Of a stretch of 36,185 nt of DNA, positions 16,403 to 24,415 are shown one piece after another; position 1 is the first letter of the stretch; every line of letters begins with the position of its first letter. The translations under genes and the position numbers were made by a program. Below the pieces are notes generated by a model that was given only the letters and a program-made list of their open reading frames with translations, had not been told where the DNA came from and searched no databases. The DNA comes from Elusimicrobiota bacterium (GTDB lineage: Bacteria > Elusimicrobiota > Elusimicrobia > UBA1565 > UBA9628), in NCBI GenBank assembly GCA_016207605.1, contig JACQPJ010000004.1, forward strand, positions 1 to 36,185, given 5' to 3'.

Positions 16403-16900
16403 TCAACGGAAGTTCTTGAACTGGAGGTCGAGGCCGTAGTCGCCGCCGCGAAGCAGGGCCATGGCGGACTGAAGGTCGTCCTTGGACTTGCTGGAGACGC
16501 GCAGCTGGGAGTCCTGGATCTGGGCGTTGACCTTGAGCTTGGCGTCCTTGAGGGCTTGCTGCAGCTTCTTGGCCTTGTCGGTGGGGATGCCGGACTGGAT
16601 GGTCACGACCAGGCGGGCGGTCTGGCCGAGGGCCTGCTCGACCTTCCCTTTGGAGAGATTCTTGATGGGCAGGCCGCGCTTGGCCATGCGGGTGAGGAGG
16701 ACGTCGTAGGCCTGCTCGATCTTGAACTCGTCCTTGGCGCGCACGGTCAGGGTCTTGGCTTTCGGATCCAGCTCGATGGAGGCGTCGGCGTCCTTGAAGT
16801 CGAAGCGGTTGGCGATCTCCTTGACGGCGATCTGCACGCTCTCGGAGACCACGTTGAGGTCCGCGTCGCTGACGGCGTCGAAGGAGAATTCGCTGGGCAT
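16403..16900 (-). CDS. yajQ: YajQ-family nucleotide-binding protein
   Basis: A small cytoplasmic protein of the YajQ family (DUF520). Members bind nucleotides, and a Xanthomonas homologue binds cyclic di-GMP. The start MPSEFSFDAVSDADLNVVSESVQ, the ANRFDFKDADASIELD block (about 31-46), NLSKGKVEQALGQTARLVVTIQSG (about 81-104) and the C-terminal GGDYGLDLQFKNFR identify it. The length (165 aa) is normal. A GAGGTGATCCC ribosome site precedes the ATG. It begins 4 bp after hutU and is the last gene before a terminator-like hairpin. A functional link to histidine breakdown is not known. Confidence 0.93.
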   Translation of the reverse strand: MPSEFSFDAVSDADLNVVSESVQIAVKEIANRFDFKDADASIELDPKAKTLTVRAKDEFKIEQAYDVLLTRMAKRGLPIKNLSKGKVEQALGQTARLVVTIQSGIPTDKAKKLQQALKDAKLKVNAQIQDSQLRVSSKSKDDLQSAMALLRGGDYGLDLQFKNFR

Positions 16901-16904
16901 GGGA

Positions 16905-18551
16905 TCACCTCATGGGAATTTTAAGCGACGGATGACGGCGGGCAAAGGCCTTGGCCTGGGGATAGCCGGCGTCGAAATGGCGGGCCACGCCCAAACCGGG
17001 GTCGTTGGTCAGCACGCGGCTTAAACGCTCCTCCATGGCCTTGGTGCCGTCGGCGACGGTGACCTGGCCGGCGTGGAGGGAGTAGCCCATGCCCACGCCG
17101 CCGCCGTGGTGGAAGGAAACCCAGGAGGCGCCGGAGGCGGTATTAAGGAGGGCGTTGAGGATCGGCCAGTCCGCGACCGCGTCGCTGCCGTCGCGCATGG
17201 CCTCGGTCTCGCGGTTGGGGCTGGCCACCGAGCCGCAGTCGAGGTGGTCGCGGCCGATCACGATGGGCGCGCCGACTTTATTTTTCCTCACCAGCCAATT
17301 GAGGCGCCGGCCCATCTCGTCGCGCTCGCCGTAGCCGAGCCAGCAGATCCTCGCGGGCAGGCCTTGGAAAGCGACTTTTTCCCCCGCCAGCTTGATCCAG
17401 CGGCGCAGCGACTTATTCTTGGGAAAGGCCGCGAGAACTTCACGATCGGTGGCGTCTATATCCTTCGGATCGCCCGAGAGCGCGGCCCAGCGGAACGGCC
17501 CCTTGCCCTCGCAAAACAGCGGACGGATGTATTCGGGAACAAAGCCAGGAATGTCAAAGGCGTTTTTGATCCCGGCCTCAACGGCCCGGGCGCGGATGTT
17601 GTTGCCGTAATCAAAGACAACGCTGCCTTGTTTTTTTAAGGCGAGCATGGCCTGAACGTGAACGCCCATGGATTCCATCGAACGTCTGACATACTCCTTG
17701 GGGTCTTTTCGCCTCAGTGAAACAGCCTGATCCAAAGTCATATGCCTTGGGATATACCCGTAGAGCGGATCATGCGCGGATGTTTGATCCGTCAAAACAT
17801 CGATCTCTAGGCGCCGTTTCGCCAATTCAGGCAGAACTTCGGCGGCATTCCCGAGAAGCCCGACGGACAGCGCCTCGCCCCGCTCCTTGGCCCTGTCGAC
17901 CCGGTCCAGCGCGGCGTCCAGATTCTCTTCCACGCAGTCGAGATATTTGGTCTTGAGCCGGAATCGCAACCGGGAGGGATCGATCTCAACGCCGAGAAAA
18001 ACCGCGCCGTTCATGGTCGCGGCCAGCGGCTGGGCCCCGCCCATGCCGCCCAGGCCCGCGCTCACCACCAGGCGCCCGGCCAGGGTTCCCTTGAAATGGC
18101 GGCGCGCCGCGGCCGCGAAGGTCTCGTAGGTGCCCTGCAGGATGCCCTGCGTGCCGATGTAGATCCAGGAGCCGGCCGTCATCTGGCCGTACATCATGAG
18201 GCCTTTGCGGTCCAGCTCGTCGAAGTGCTCCCAGGTCGCCCAGCGCCCGACCAGGTTGGAGTTGGCGATGAGCACGCGCGGCGCGCCCTCGTGGGTGCGA
18301 AAGACCCCGACGGGCTTGCCCGACTGGACGAGGAGCGTCTCGTCGTTTTCAAGCGCGCGCAAAGAGCGCACGATCGCGTCGAAGCACTTCCAATTGCGCG
18401 CCGCCTTGCCGCGGCCGCCGTAGACCACCAGGTCCTGCGGCCGCTCCGCCACCTCGGGGTCGAGGTTGTTCATCAGCATGCGCAGGGCGGCCTCCTGCGG
18501 CCAGCCCTTGCAGGACATTTTCACGCCGCGCGGCGCGCGAATCACGCGCAT
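16905..18551 (-). CDS. hutU: Urocanate hydratase (urocanase)
   Basis: Second step of histidine degradation: water addition to urocanate using tightly bound NAD as electrophile. The sequence is collinear with urocanases: [76 protein letters not shown] (dinucleotide-binding region), [28 protein letters not shown] with the active-site Cys, and [16 protein letters not shown]. The 548 aa length is typical. The ATG lies within the end of hutH (10-bp overlap), so the two are coupled. Confidence 0.96.
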   Translation of the reverse strand: MRVIRAPRGVKMSCKGWPQEAALRMLMNNLDPEVAERPQDLVVYGGRGKAARNWKCFDAIVRSLRALENDETLLVQSGKPVGVFRTHEGAPRVLIANSNLVGRWATWEHFDELDRKGLMMYGQMTAGSWIYIGTQGILQGTYETFAAAARRHFKGTLAGRLVVSAGLGGMGGAQPLAATMNGAVFLGVEIDPSRLRFRLKTKYLDCVEENLDAALDRVDRAKERGEALSVGLLGNAAEVLPELAKRRLEIDVLTDQTSAHDPLYGYIPRHMTLDQAVSLRRKDPKEYVRRSMESMGVHVQAMLALKKQGSVVFDYGNNIRARAVEAGIKNAFDIPGFVPEYIRPLFCEGKGPFRWAALSGDPKDIDATDREVLAAFPKNKSLRRWIKLAGEKVAFQGLPARICWLGYGERDEMGRRLNWLVRKNKVGAPIVIGRDHLDCGSVASPNRETEAMRDGSDAVADWPILNALLNTASGASWVSFHHGGGVGMGYSLHAGQVTVADGTKAMEERLSRVLTNDPGLGVARHFDAGYPQAKAFARRHPSLKIPMR

Positions 18552-20047
18552 GAATCGAATTCCCCGGCCAGGATCATCTTCGCCGCCGTTTCTAAACGCT
18601 CCGAGACGGATTCGTCGCCGCGCGTGGCCTTGACCTTGGCGCGCAGGACGGACAGGCCCCGTTCCACGCCTTTTCCGGAGCGCAGGGGGCGGTGGAAGCC
18701 GATCGCCTGGGCGGCGGCGCAGAGCTCGATGGCGACGACCTGGGCGGCGTTGCGCGTCACGGCCTTGAACTTGAGGGCCGCGCCCATGCCCATGGACACG
18801 AAGTCCTCCTTGCCGGCGGAGGTGGGGATGGAGTCGGCGGAGGCGGGATGGGCCAAGGCCTTGTTCTCCGAGGCCAGCGCGGCGGCGACATACTGCGGGA
18901 TCATCCAGCCGCTCTCCAGGCCCGGGTCGCGGGCGAGGAAGGGCTTGAGGCGCGGCGCGATCCCGACCGTAACCTGGAAGCTGCGGCGCTCCGAGATGTT
19001 GGCCAGCGCGGTCAGGGCCAGGGCCGCGCCGTCGAAGGCGAAGGCCAGGGCCTGGCCGTGGAAGTTGCCGCCGGAGACGACGCGCTGTCCGATCACGAGG
19101 GGATTGTCGGTGGCCGAGCGCATCTCGGTCTCGACGACACGGCAGGCGTCGTCGAGGCGGTCCTTGACCGCGCCGTGGACCTGGGGCGCGCAGCGCAGGG
19201 AGTAGGTGTCCTGGACGCGCGGGTCGTTTTCGACGTGCGAGCGGCGGATTTGAGAGCCCGCCAGCAGGCGGCGCAGAAGACGGGCCGACTCCGCCTGGCC
19301 GGGGTGGGGCTTCAAGCGCTGGAGGGCCGCGGCGAAGGGATCGGGCGTGCCGGTCAAGGCGTCGAGGCTGACGGCGCAGGCCAGATGCGCCGCGCGCCAG
19401 ACCCGGAGCGCGTCGCGCAGGGCCAAACCTCCAACGGACTGCATGGCCTGGGTGCCGTTGAGCAAAGCCAAGCCCTCCTTGGCCGCAAGCGCGAAGGGCT
19501 TGAGGCCCGCGGCGGAAAGCGCGCGCGCCGCGGGGGCGCGGCGGCCCCGGAAGAAAACGTCCCCCTCGCCGATCGCCGCCAGGGCGACATGCGCCTGGGG
19601 CGCCAGATCGCCGCTGGCGCCGACCGAGCCGCGCGAGGGAACGCGCGGAACGATCCCGGCCGCGAGCATCCGGTGCAGATGCCGCGCCAGCGCGGGACGC
19701 GCGCCGGAGAAGCCGCGGCAGAGCTCGTTGAGGCGCAGGAAGAGCAGGCCCCGCGCCTCCGCCTCGGAGAGCGGCTCGCCCACGCCGCAGGCGTGCGAGA
19801 CGACGAGGTTGCGCTGGAGCGCGGCGACCTTCTCGGGCGAGATCCGCGTCGAGGCCAGCTCGCCAAAGCCGGTGTTGACGCCGTAGACCGCGCGGCCGGA
19901 GGAGGCGGCCTTTTCTAATACTTGACGAGAGGATGCGACCGCGCGCAGGACCGCGGCGCCCAGGGCCGTCTTGCGGCGGCCGGAGGCGACCTCCTCGAGA
20001 TCCGAGAGGCGCGGCGCCGCCCCCAGCTTAAACGCGCTCGACGGCAA
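18542..20047 (-). CDS. hutH: Histidine ammonia-lyase
   Basis: First step of histidine degradation: non-oxidative deamination to urocanate. The Ala-Ser-Gly triad that cyclises into the MIO prosthetic group is intact in [14 protein letters not shown] (A144-S145-G146 from the start used). Also present are [39 protein letters not shown] and [13 protein letters not shown] chose a TTG start at 20047 because it has a GGGAGG ribosome site 9 nt upstream and gives a normal N-terminus. A GTG at 20092 would add 15 residues and extend the overlap with the thiolase gene to 65 bp. Confidence 0.94.
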   Translation of the reverse strand: MPSSAFKLGAAPRLSDLEEVASGRRKTALGAAVLRAVASSRQVLEKAASSGRAVYGVNTGFGELASTRISPEKVAALQRNLVVSHACGVGEPLSEAEARGLLFLRLNELCRGFSGARPALARHLHRMLAAGIVPRVPSRGSVGASGDLAPQAHVALAAIGEGDVFFRGRRAPAARALSAAGLKPFALAAKEGLALLNGTQAMQSVGGLALRDALRVWRAAHLACAVSLDALTGTPDPFAAALQRLKPHPGQAESARLLRRLLAGSQIRRSHVENDPRVQDTYSLRCAPQVHGAVKDRLDDACRVVETEMRSATDNPLVIGQRVVSGGNFHGQALAFAFDGAALALTALANISERRSFQVTVGIAPRLKPFLARDPGLESGWMIPQYVAAALASENKALAHPASADSIPTSAGKEDFVSMGMGAALKFKAVTRNAAQVVAIELCAAAQAIGFHRPLRSGKGVERGLSVLRAKVKATRGDESVSERLETAAKMILAGEFDSCA

Positions 20048-21173
20048 CGGCCACCGCCTCCCCGCCGCCCAAGCAGATGGCGGCGACGCCACGCTTTCCC
20101 CCGCGCCGCTGAAGCGCGTGGAGCAAGGTCACCAGGATGCGCGCGCCCGAGGCGCCCAGCGGATGGCCCAGCGCCACCGCGCCGCCGTGCACGTTCACTT
20201 TTTCGGCGGGCAGGCCCGCGAGCTTCATGACGGCCAGAGCGACCACGGCAAAGGCCTCGTTGATCTCAAACAAATCGACCTGGTCTTTGGACCAGCCGGC
20301 TCTCTTGAGCACTTTGTCGACCGCCCCTGCCGGGGCGGTCGTGAACCATTGGGGCTCCTGGGAATGCGTCGCCCAGGCGACGACGCGCCCCAATGGTTTT
20401 TTCCCCGCGGCGCCCTTGGCGCCGGACAAGACCAGCGCCGCGGCGCCGTCATCCAGTTTGGAGGCGTTGGCCGCGGTGATCGTGCCGCCGGGCTTGAAAA
20501 CGGGCTTGAGCTTGGACACCTTGTCGAGCCGGGCGCGGCCCGGCTCCTCGTCGGCCGCGATCCCGTCCACGGCGACGATCTCGCCGGCAAACCAGCCTTT
20601 CGCCTGCGCCTCCTGGGCGCGGCGATAGGACTCGACGGCGTAGGCGTCCTGCGCCTCGCGCGCGATCTGGTGGGTCTCGGCGCAGAGCTCGCCGCACTCG
20701 CCCATGTGGGCGTTGTCGTAAGGATTGATGAGACCGTCGCGCAGGACCGAGTCGATGAGCACGGCGTTGCCGTAGCGGTAGCCCGCGCGCGCCTTGTCGA
20801 GCAGATAGGGCGCCTTGGACATGGACTCCATGCCGCCCGCCAGGGCGTACTCCGTTTCGCCCAGCGCCAAGGACTGGGAGGCCAGCATGACCGCCTTGAG
20901 CCCCGAGCCGCAGACCTTGTTGACCGTGGTGGCACCCACCGACGCGGGAATGCCCGCGGCGATCGCGGCCTGACGCGCGGGCGCCTGGCCGACGCCGGCC
21001 GGGATCACGCAGCCCAGAATCACCTCGCCCAGCTCCTCGGGCTTGACCCCGGCCTTGGCGATCGCGTCGGCCGCGGCCTTGGCGCCGAGCTGGGGCGCCG
21101 TCGAGTTGGCCAGGGCGCCGTTGATCGCGCCGATGGGGGTGCGGGACGCGGACAGGATCAGCACGTCGTTCAT
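20028..21173 (-). CDS. Acetyl-CoA C-acetyltransferase (thiolase)
   Basis: A biosynthetic- or degradative-type thiolase that joins or cleaves acetoacetyl-CoA. The acyl-accepting cysteine is C88 in NKVCGSGLKA. The NEAFAVVAL motif, the His of GGAVALGHPLGASGARI (about H337) and the second Cys of AAICLGGGEA (about C367) complete the active site. The length of 381 aa is normal. A CGGAGG ribosome site precedes the ATG. It sits between a DUF3307 gene and hutH on one strand with gaps or overlaps of about 20 bp, so it may be co-expressed with histidine degradation. AtoB/PhaA-type function is likely but not provable here. Confidence 0.93.
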   Translation of the reverse strand: MNDVLILSASRTPIGAINGALANSTAPQLGAKAAADAIAKAGVKPEELGEVILGCVIPAGVGQAPARQAAIAAGIPASVGATTVNKVCGSGLKAVMLASQSLALGETEYALAGGMESMSKAPYLLDKARAGYRYGNAVLIDSVLRDGLINPYDNAHMGECGELCAETHQIAREAQDAYAVESYRRAQEAQAKGWFAGEIVAVDGIAADEEPGRARLDKVSKLKPVFKPGGTITAANASKLDDGAAALVLSGAKGAAGKKPLGRVVAWATHSQEPQWFTTAPAGAVDKVLKRAGWSKDQVDLFEINEAFAVVALAVMKLAGLPAEKVNVHGGAVALGHPLGASGARILVTLLHALQRRGGKRGVAAICLGGGEAVAVAVERV

Positions 21174-21189
21174 GACAGCCTCCGAATCC

Positions 21190-21906
21190 TCATGAATAGT
21201 ACAGGGCGCGGGCCGCCAAGCCGCAGAGCAGGGACAGCCCCGAGCCGAGGTAGAACGCGAACGCGGTCAGATCGAAGAGGCCTCCCCGCCGCAGGAAGAG
21301 CATCACGATCAGCCAGACGGCCGCCAGCGCCGCCGCCCCCGCCGGGCTGGGGAAGAGCAGACAGAGCGCGAGCACCAGGCGCTCGGCCATGGCCAGGTAC
21401 TTCTCGTCGAAGCCGGGGAACTCCGCGCCGTGCAGATCCTTCTCCAGGAAATAGACCAGGACGGTGCAGGCGTGGGTCGTCAGGATGAAAAGACAGCCCA
21501 GGACGGGCCATTTCTCGGGGAAGAAGCCGGTCGAGGCGGCGTCCGCGGCCGCCATGGGCACCACGGCGAAGATCACGGCATAGTGGATGACCTGGTCCCA
21601 CAGGAAGAAGAGGGTGTTGTCGGGCATGCCGTAGGCCCGGATGGCGTGCACGCGCCACCAATCCTCCAGCAGATGGGTCGCAAAGACGATCGCCAGGCAT
21701 TCCCAGCCGTTGAGGCGCAACCAGGGGCCGGCGACCCAGATGTCTCCCAGGAAGGGCCGGCATAGGACCAGGTAAAACGCCGGATGCATGAGCGAGTGGA
21801 CGAGCACGCCCCAGAAGCTGCGGCGCTTCCAGCGGTTGATGAAGTCGGTCTGGAAGGTGAAGTCCGCCAGAAGGTGCCCGAACAGGAGCCGCCAGAGTAT
21901 TTCCAT
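21190..21906 (-). CDS. DUF3307 membrane protein
   Basis: A polytopic inner-membrane protein. The N-terminal block LLFGHLLADFTFQTDFINRWK and the repeated His/Asp-rich turns (VHSLMHPAF, ATHLLEDWWR, WDQVIHYAV) are characteristic of DUF3307. I count about six hydrophobic segments across 238 aa, the last two at 190-232. Function is unknown in the family. It begins 6 bp after the adenylate cyclase gene and is followed by the thiolase gene, all in one orientation. It may be part of the same transcript. Confidence 0.8.
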   Translation of the reverse strand: MEILWRLLFGHLLADFTFQTDFINRWKRRSFWGVLVHSLMHPAFYLVLCRPFLGDIWVAGPWLRLNGWECLAIVFATHLLEDWWRVHAIRAYGMPDNTLFFLWDQVIHYAVIFAVVPMAAADAASTGFFPEKWPVLGCLFILTTHACTVLVYFLEKDLHGAEFPGFDEKYLAMAERLVLALCLLFPSPAGAAALAAVWLIVMLFLRRGGLFDLTAFAFYLGSGLSLLCGLAARALYYS

Positions 21907-21912
21907 GCCGCT

Positions 21913-23979
21913 CTACTTGGACGTCAGGTTGAACACGCCCGGCCAGGCCGCGTCCGCCGCCGCCGCCGCTTGGCCCCGGCACAGCTCCAGATAGGTCCGG
22001 CCGGGGCCGTCGCCGGGCCTGAGGCGGCCGAACTCCTCGAAGAGGGGCAGGGCCCGGTCGTAGCGGCGCTCGTCGAAGAGCTCCACGCCCCGCGCGAAGA
22101 CAGGCAGGGCCTTGACCCATTCCGCGTCCAGGAGCCCTTTCTCGGCCAGCGGTTCGTAGACGGCGATGGGGATGTCCTTGCCGACCACGCGCACGCGCCC
22201 CAGATAGCGGGCCTCGACGGCGTCGCGCGCGCCCTCGAAGGCCGCGCCGCTGACCAGGATCTTCGAGCCGAAGAACTTATTGGCGCCCTCCAGGCGGGAG
22301 GCGAGGTTGACCTCGTCGCCGATCACCGTGTATTGGAGCTTGCGCTCGGTGCCGGTGAAGCCCACGTTCATCTCTCCAGAGTTGACGCCGATGCGGATGG
22401 CGGGCGGCTGAGGCAGGCCGCCGCCCAGGCTCGCGTTGAGCTCGGCCATCGCCCTTTGGCAGTCCAGGGCGGCCAAGACGGCATCGGCGCGGTGCCGCGG
22501 GTTCTCCAGCGGGGCGTTCCAGAAGGCCATGATGCAGTCGCCGATGTACTTGTCGATGGTCCCGCGCCGGTCGAGGATGGCGCGGCTCAGGACCGAGAAA
22601 TACCGGTTCAGGAAGGCCATCAGGGCCTCCGCCCCCATCTTCTCGGAGATGGTCGTGAAGTGGGCGATGTCCAGGAAGAGCACGGTCATCTCCCGCTTCT
22701 GCGCGCCCAGGCGGGCCTTCTCGGGGTTGGAGGCCAGCTCCTCGACGACCTCGGGCGAGACGAACTGCCCGAACATCCCCTTGATTTGGCGCTTCTCGGC
22801 GCCCTCGGTGAGGGCGCGGTGCGCCGTGAGCACGAGGTAGGAAAACAGGAAGACGGCCGCGGGCGGCACGAACTCGAGAATCCAGCCCTTTCCAAAGACC
22901 CACAGCGCGAAGGCGAGCCAGCCCAAAAGCGCGGCCGCGGCTCCCGCCGCGCCGGCGGCCGTGGAGAGGCGGTGGAGGGCATAGGACGCGGCCAGCATCC
23001 CGAGCATGAGGAGGAGGGTCACGAAGCGCGGCGCGCGGCGCAGGGCATCGCCATGAAGGGCGTTGTCCACGGCGTTCATGTGGAACTCCGCCCCGGGCGC
23101 GGCCTCCAGGAACGGCGTCGGGTAGTGATCGTAGTAGCCGAGCGTGGTGGAGCCCAGGATGACCAGACCGCCGCGCAGGGCCTCGCGCTGGGCCGGGCTC
23201 AAGCGGCCGGAGAGGACGTCCACGAGCGAAATCCGGCGGTAGGATGACGCGATGCCCGGCTCCCCCGCCGCGCCGCCCGCACCGCCATGCTCGTGCCGGG
23301 GCCACGTCCGGACCCGTCGGAAGTTCAGCGCATACTCGCCGAAAGGCTCCAGGCCCCGGTCCGCCGCGATCCGCTCCACCGGGACGTCGAGGTGCGCGGA
23401 GAGCGCCGCGGCCTCCAAGGACGCCGCCGGCGCGTCCTCCCGGAAGGGATCGCGGTCCTCGGGATCGAACAGAATGAAGCCGCGCACGTGCCCGTCGGGG
23501 TCGAGCAGGCGGGTGATGTCCGGGTAGCCCAGGAAGGGCGTGGAGGCGCGCAGGACGGACACGGGAAGGGTGTTGCCCGCGTTGCGCGCCAAGGTATAGA
23601 GGTGCACCACTCGGCCGAAGCGCCGCGTGGCCGCCGCCAGCTTGGCGTCTTCGGGCCCCGGCTCGAAGAGGAGCACGTCGAAGACCACGGTCCGGACGCC
23701 GTAGGACTTGAGGGCGTCGAGCGCGCGGGCGTAGACGCCGCGCGGCAGGGGGAAGCCGTACGCCTTGCCCGTCTCGTCGTCGACGGCCGCCAAGACGAGC
23801 TTTGGGTCCCCCTCCCGCAGGACGCCGGGTCTCAGCCGGAAAAGGAGATCCTGCCAGACGCAGCCAACCCCCGTGAAGACTCCCGGGCGCTCGATCCCGA
23901 CCAGGACCGGGGCGTACAACAATGGGAAGGCCAGCGCGCACAGAAGGCAGAAGACTCTCGCGAACCGGTTTTTGCGCAT
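21913..23979 (-). CDS. CHASE2-domain class III adenylate cyclase
   Basis: A membrane sensor that makes cAMP. An N-terminal signal anchor (RVFCLLCALAFPLLYAPVLVG) precedes an extracytoplasmic CHASE2 domain (about 30-310; note VLAAVDDETGKAYGFPLPRG and GGLVILGSTTLGYYDHYPTP). Three transmembrane helices follow (about 318-390), then a class III cyclase domain (about 440-625). Metal-binding aspartates are seen in FLDIAHFTTISE and DKYIGDCIMAFWN. KLQYTVIGDEVNLASRLEG carries the Lys/Asp-type residues expected for ATP. The C-terminal 60 residues resemble TPR helices (FARGVELFDERRYDRALPLFEEF). The start has an AGGAAG ribosome site. The stimulus is unknown. Confidence 0.92.
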   Translation of the reverse strand: MRKNRFARVFCLLCALAFPLLYAPVLVGIERPGVFTGVGCVWQDLLFRLRPGVLREGDPKLVLAAVDDETGKAYGFPLPRGVYARALDALKSYGVRTVVFDVLLFEPGPEDAKLAAATRRFGRVVHLYTLARNAGNTLPVSVLRASTPFLGYPDITRLLDPDGHVRGFILFDPEDRDPFREDAPAASLEAAALSAHLDVPVERIAADRGLEPFGEYALNFRRVRTWPRHEHGGAGGAAGEPGIASSYRRISLVDVLSGRLSPAQREALRGGLVILGSTTLGYYDHYPTPFLEAAPGAEFHMNAVDNALHGDALRRAPRFVTLLLMLGMLAASYALHRLSTAAGAAGAAAALLGWLAFALWVFGKGWILEFVPPAAVFLFSYLVLTAHRALTEGAEKRQIKGMFGQFVSPEVVEELASNPEKARLGAQKREMTVLFLDIAHFTTISEKMGAEALMAFLNRYFSVLSRAILDRRGTIDKYIGDCIMAFWNAPLENPRHRADAVLAALDCQRAMAELNASLGGGLPQPPAIRIGVNSGEMNVGFTGTERKLQYTVIGDEVNLASRLEGANKFFGSKILVSGAAFEGARDAVEARYLGRVRVVGKDIPIAVYEPLAEKGLLDAEWVKALPVFARGVELFDERRYDRALPLFEEFGRLRPGDGPGRTYLELCRGQAAAAADAAWPGVFNLTSK

Positions 23980-24068
23980 GGTCGCTTCCTACGGCAATGG
24001 ATGCGGCCATTTCCCGCGTCTACGCTCGGCCATCGGCGGATTTTATCTTTTTTGCGCGGCGTCCTTGA

Positions 24069-24079
24069 GGAATCGAACC
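24069..24079 (-). other. tRNA T-arm-like 11-mer (degenerate tRNA end)
   Basis: The minus strand reads GGTTCGATTCC, the invariant T-loop (B-box) sequence of tRNA genes. The flanking T-stem has only three pairs (AAGGG against CCTCA), and there is no CCA end, acceptor stem or anticodon arm. It is not a functional tRNA. It could be a decayed tRNA 3' end left at an integration site, or chance. Confidence 0.25.
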
Positions 24080-24087
24080 CTTGACAG
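24078..24087 (+). repeat. Left 10-bp direct repeat CCCTTGACAG
   Basis: An identical 10-mer in the same orientation occurs at 27913-27922. The two copies bracket the lower-GC cassette (about 3.8 kb). The left copy abuts the tRNA-like 11-mer. It may be an attachment-site core or target duplication. Chance, or reuse of a TTGACA -35-like string, cannot be excluded. Confidence 0.3.
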
Positions 24088-24092
24088 TTGTA

Positions 24093-24248
24093 TTAACCCT
24101 GACTCTTCGCATCCTGGGCACGGCCGAGAACTTGCTCCAGGCGCTCCAACTCAGAGGACGGCTTGGCAGGAGCGGGCTGCCGTTCGGCAAAGGCGGACGC
24201 CCAAACTTCGCCAGTGTACAACTGGTATAAAAATTGATCGCATTGGGG
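24093..24248 (-). pseudogene. Possible 3' remnant of an unidentified gene
   Basis: The minus strand encodes a protein-like tail: QFLYQLYTGEVWASAFAERQ, then a Pro/Ala linker and a charged helix ELERLEQVLGRAQDAKSQG ending in a stop. Codon use looks like real coding sequence. Farther upstream the frame runs through the antisense of the peptide gene and hairpin, where it loses protein character. It may be the C-terminal end of a gene cut when the cassette arrived, or the end of a small unrecognised gene. The family is unknown. Confidence 0.25.
24211..24225. promoter_or_regulatory. Inverted repeat CCAGT-GTACA-ACTGG, candidate operator of the peptide cassette
   Basis: A 15-bp repeat with perfect 5-bp arms and a TGTACA centre lies immediately before TATAAA (24226-24231). 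A second inverted repeat (ACGCC 24251-24255, GGCGT 24266-24270) encloses TATAGC. The promoter of the 17-codon ORF must lie here. TTGATC (24234-24239) is a weak -35 candidate. The arrangement suggests a regulated promoter, but no regulator gene is present in the cassette. Confidence 0.3.
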
Positions 24249-24293
24249 TGACGCCACACTATAGCGGCGTGAGAAAAGAACCGGAGGAATACC

Positions 24294-24347
24294 ATGAAAC
24301 TCAAGAAGCTCGCCGTCGTCGCCTTGAACGACAATAAGTGTATCTAA
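24294..24347 (+). CDS. Candidate 17-residue precursor peptide of a ThiF-modified peptide system
   Basis: Encodes MKLKKLAVVALNDNKCI. Support for translation: a near-ideal ribosome site (GGAGGA at 24283-24288, 5 nt before the ATG), a non-coding hairpin after the stop, and an MccB-like gene 68 bp downstream on the same strand. In microcin C operons the product of the first, very short gene (7 residues in the E. coli system) is adenylated by MccB, the next gene product. Here the N-terminal half (MKLKKLAVVAL) is basic and amphipathic and could be a recognition sequence. The tail NDNKCI carries two Asn, one Cys and a C-terminal Ile. Known MccA peptides end in Asn, so the modification site is uncertain. 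An overlapping antisense frame exists but lacks a ribosome site of this quality. Confidence 0.55.
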   Translation: MKLKKLAVVALNDNKCI

Positions 24348-24353
24348 GCACCC

Positions 24354-24392
24354 GCCGCCTGCCCCGCGCGCATAGCGCGCGGGGCAGGCGGC
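24354..24392 (+). promoter_or_regulatory. Perfect 18-bp hairpin between peptide ORF and ThiF gene
   Basis: GCCGCCTGCCCCGCGCGC (24354-24371) and its exact reverse complement (24375-24392) enclose the 3-nt loop ATA. The stem is almost all G-C. There is no U-tract after it, so it is not a standard terminator. It starts 6 nt after the peptide stop and ends 23 nt before the ThiF start. In the E. coli microcin C operon a hairpin at the same place limits read-through and raises the mccA:mccB transcript ratio; a similar role is inferred here. Confidence 0.6.
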
Positions 24393-24415
24393 AACCATGA
24401 CGTTTGGGGAGCCCC

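Larger units (their letters stand above)
23980..24293. other. Intergenic region between the cyclase gene and the peptide cassette
   Basis: A divergent intergenic region. On the minus strand TAAAAT (24045-24040) could be the -10 of the cyclase promoter. It is followed after 6 nt by a 14-codon ORF (24033-23989) whose stop overlaps the cyclase ribosome site. On the plus side are a tRNA T-arm-like 11-mer, a 10-bp direct repeat shared with 27.9 kb, a gene remnant on the minus strand and the probable promoter/operator of the peptide cassette. Each is listed separately. Confidence 0.45.

Noticed and set aside
21784-23247. 487-codon plus-strand frame opposite the adenylate cyclase
   Set aside because: Low-complexity Arg/Gly/Glu/His composition, antisense to a gene with clear CHASE2 and cyclase motifs.
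24069-24110. tRNA or tmRNA gene on the minus strand
   Set aside because: Only the T-loop 11-mer is present. There is no acceptor stem, anticodon arm or CCA, and the T-stem has three pairs at most.
24354-24392. Ordinary Rho-independent terminator
   Set aside because: The right arm is followed by AACCATGACG with no U-run, and the downstream gene starts 23 nt later on the same strand.
24093-24398. A 101-residue minus-strand gene covering the peptide ORF
   Set aside because: Its first half is the complement of the hairpin and of the peptide gene and lacks protein character. Only the last 50 residues look coding, so it was listed as a remnant.
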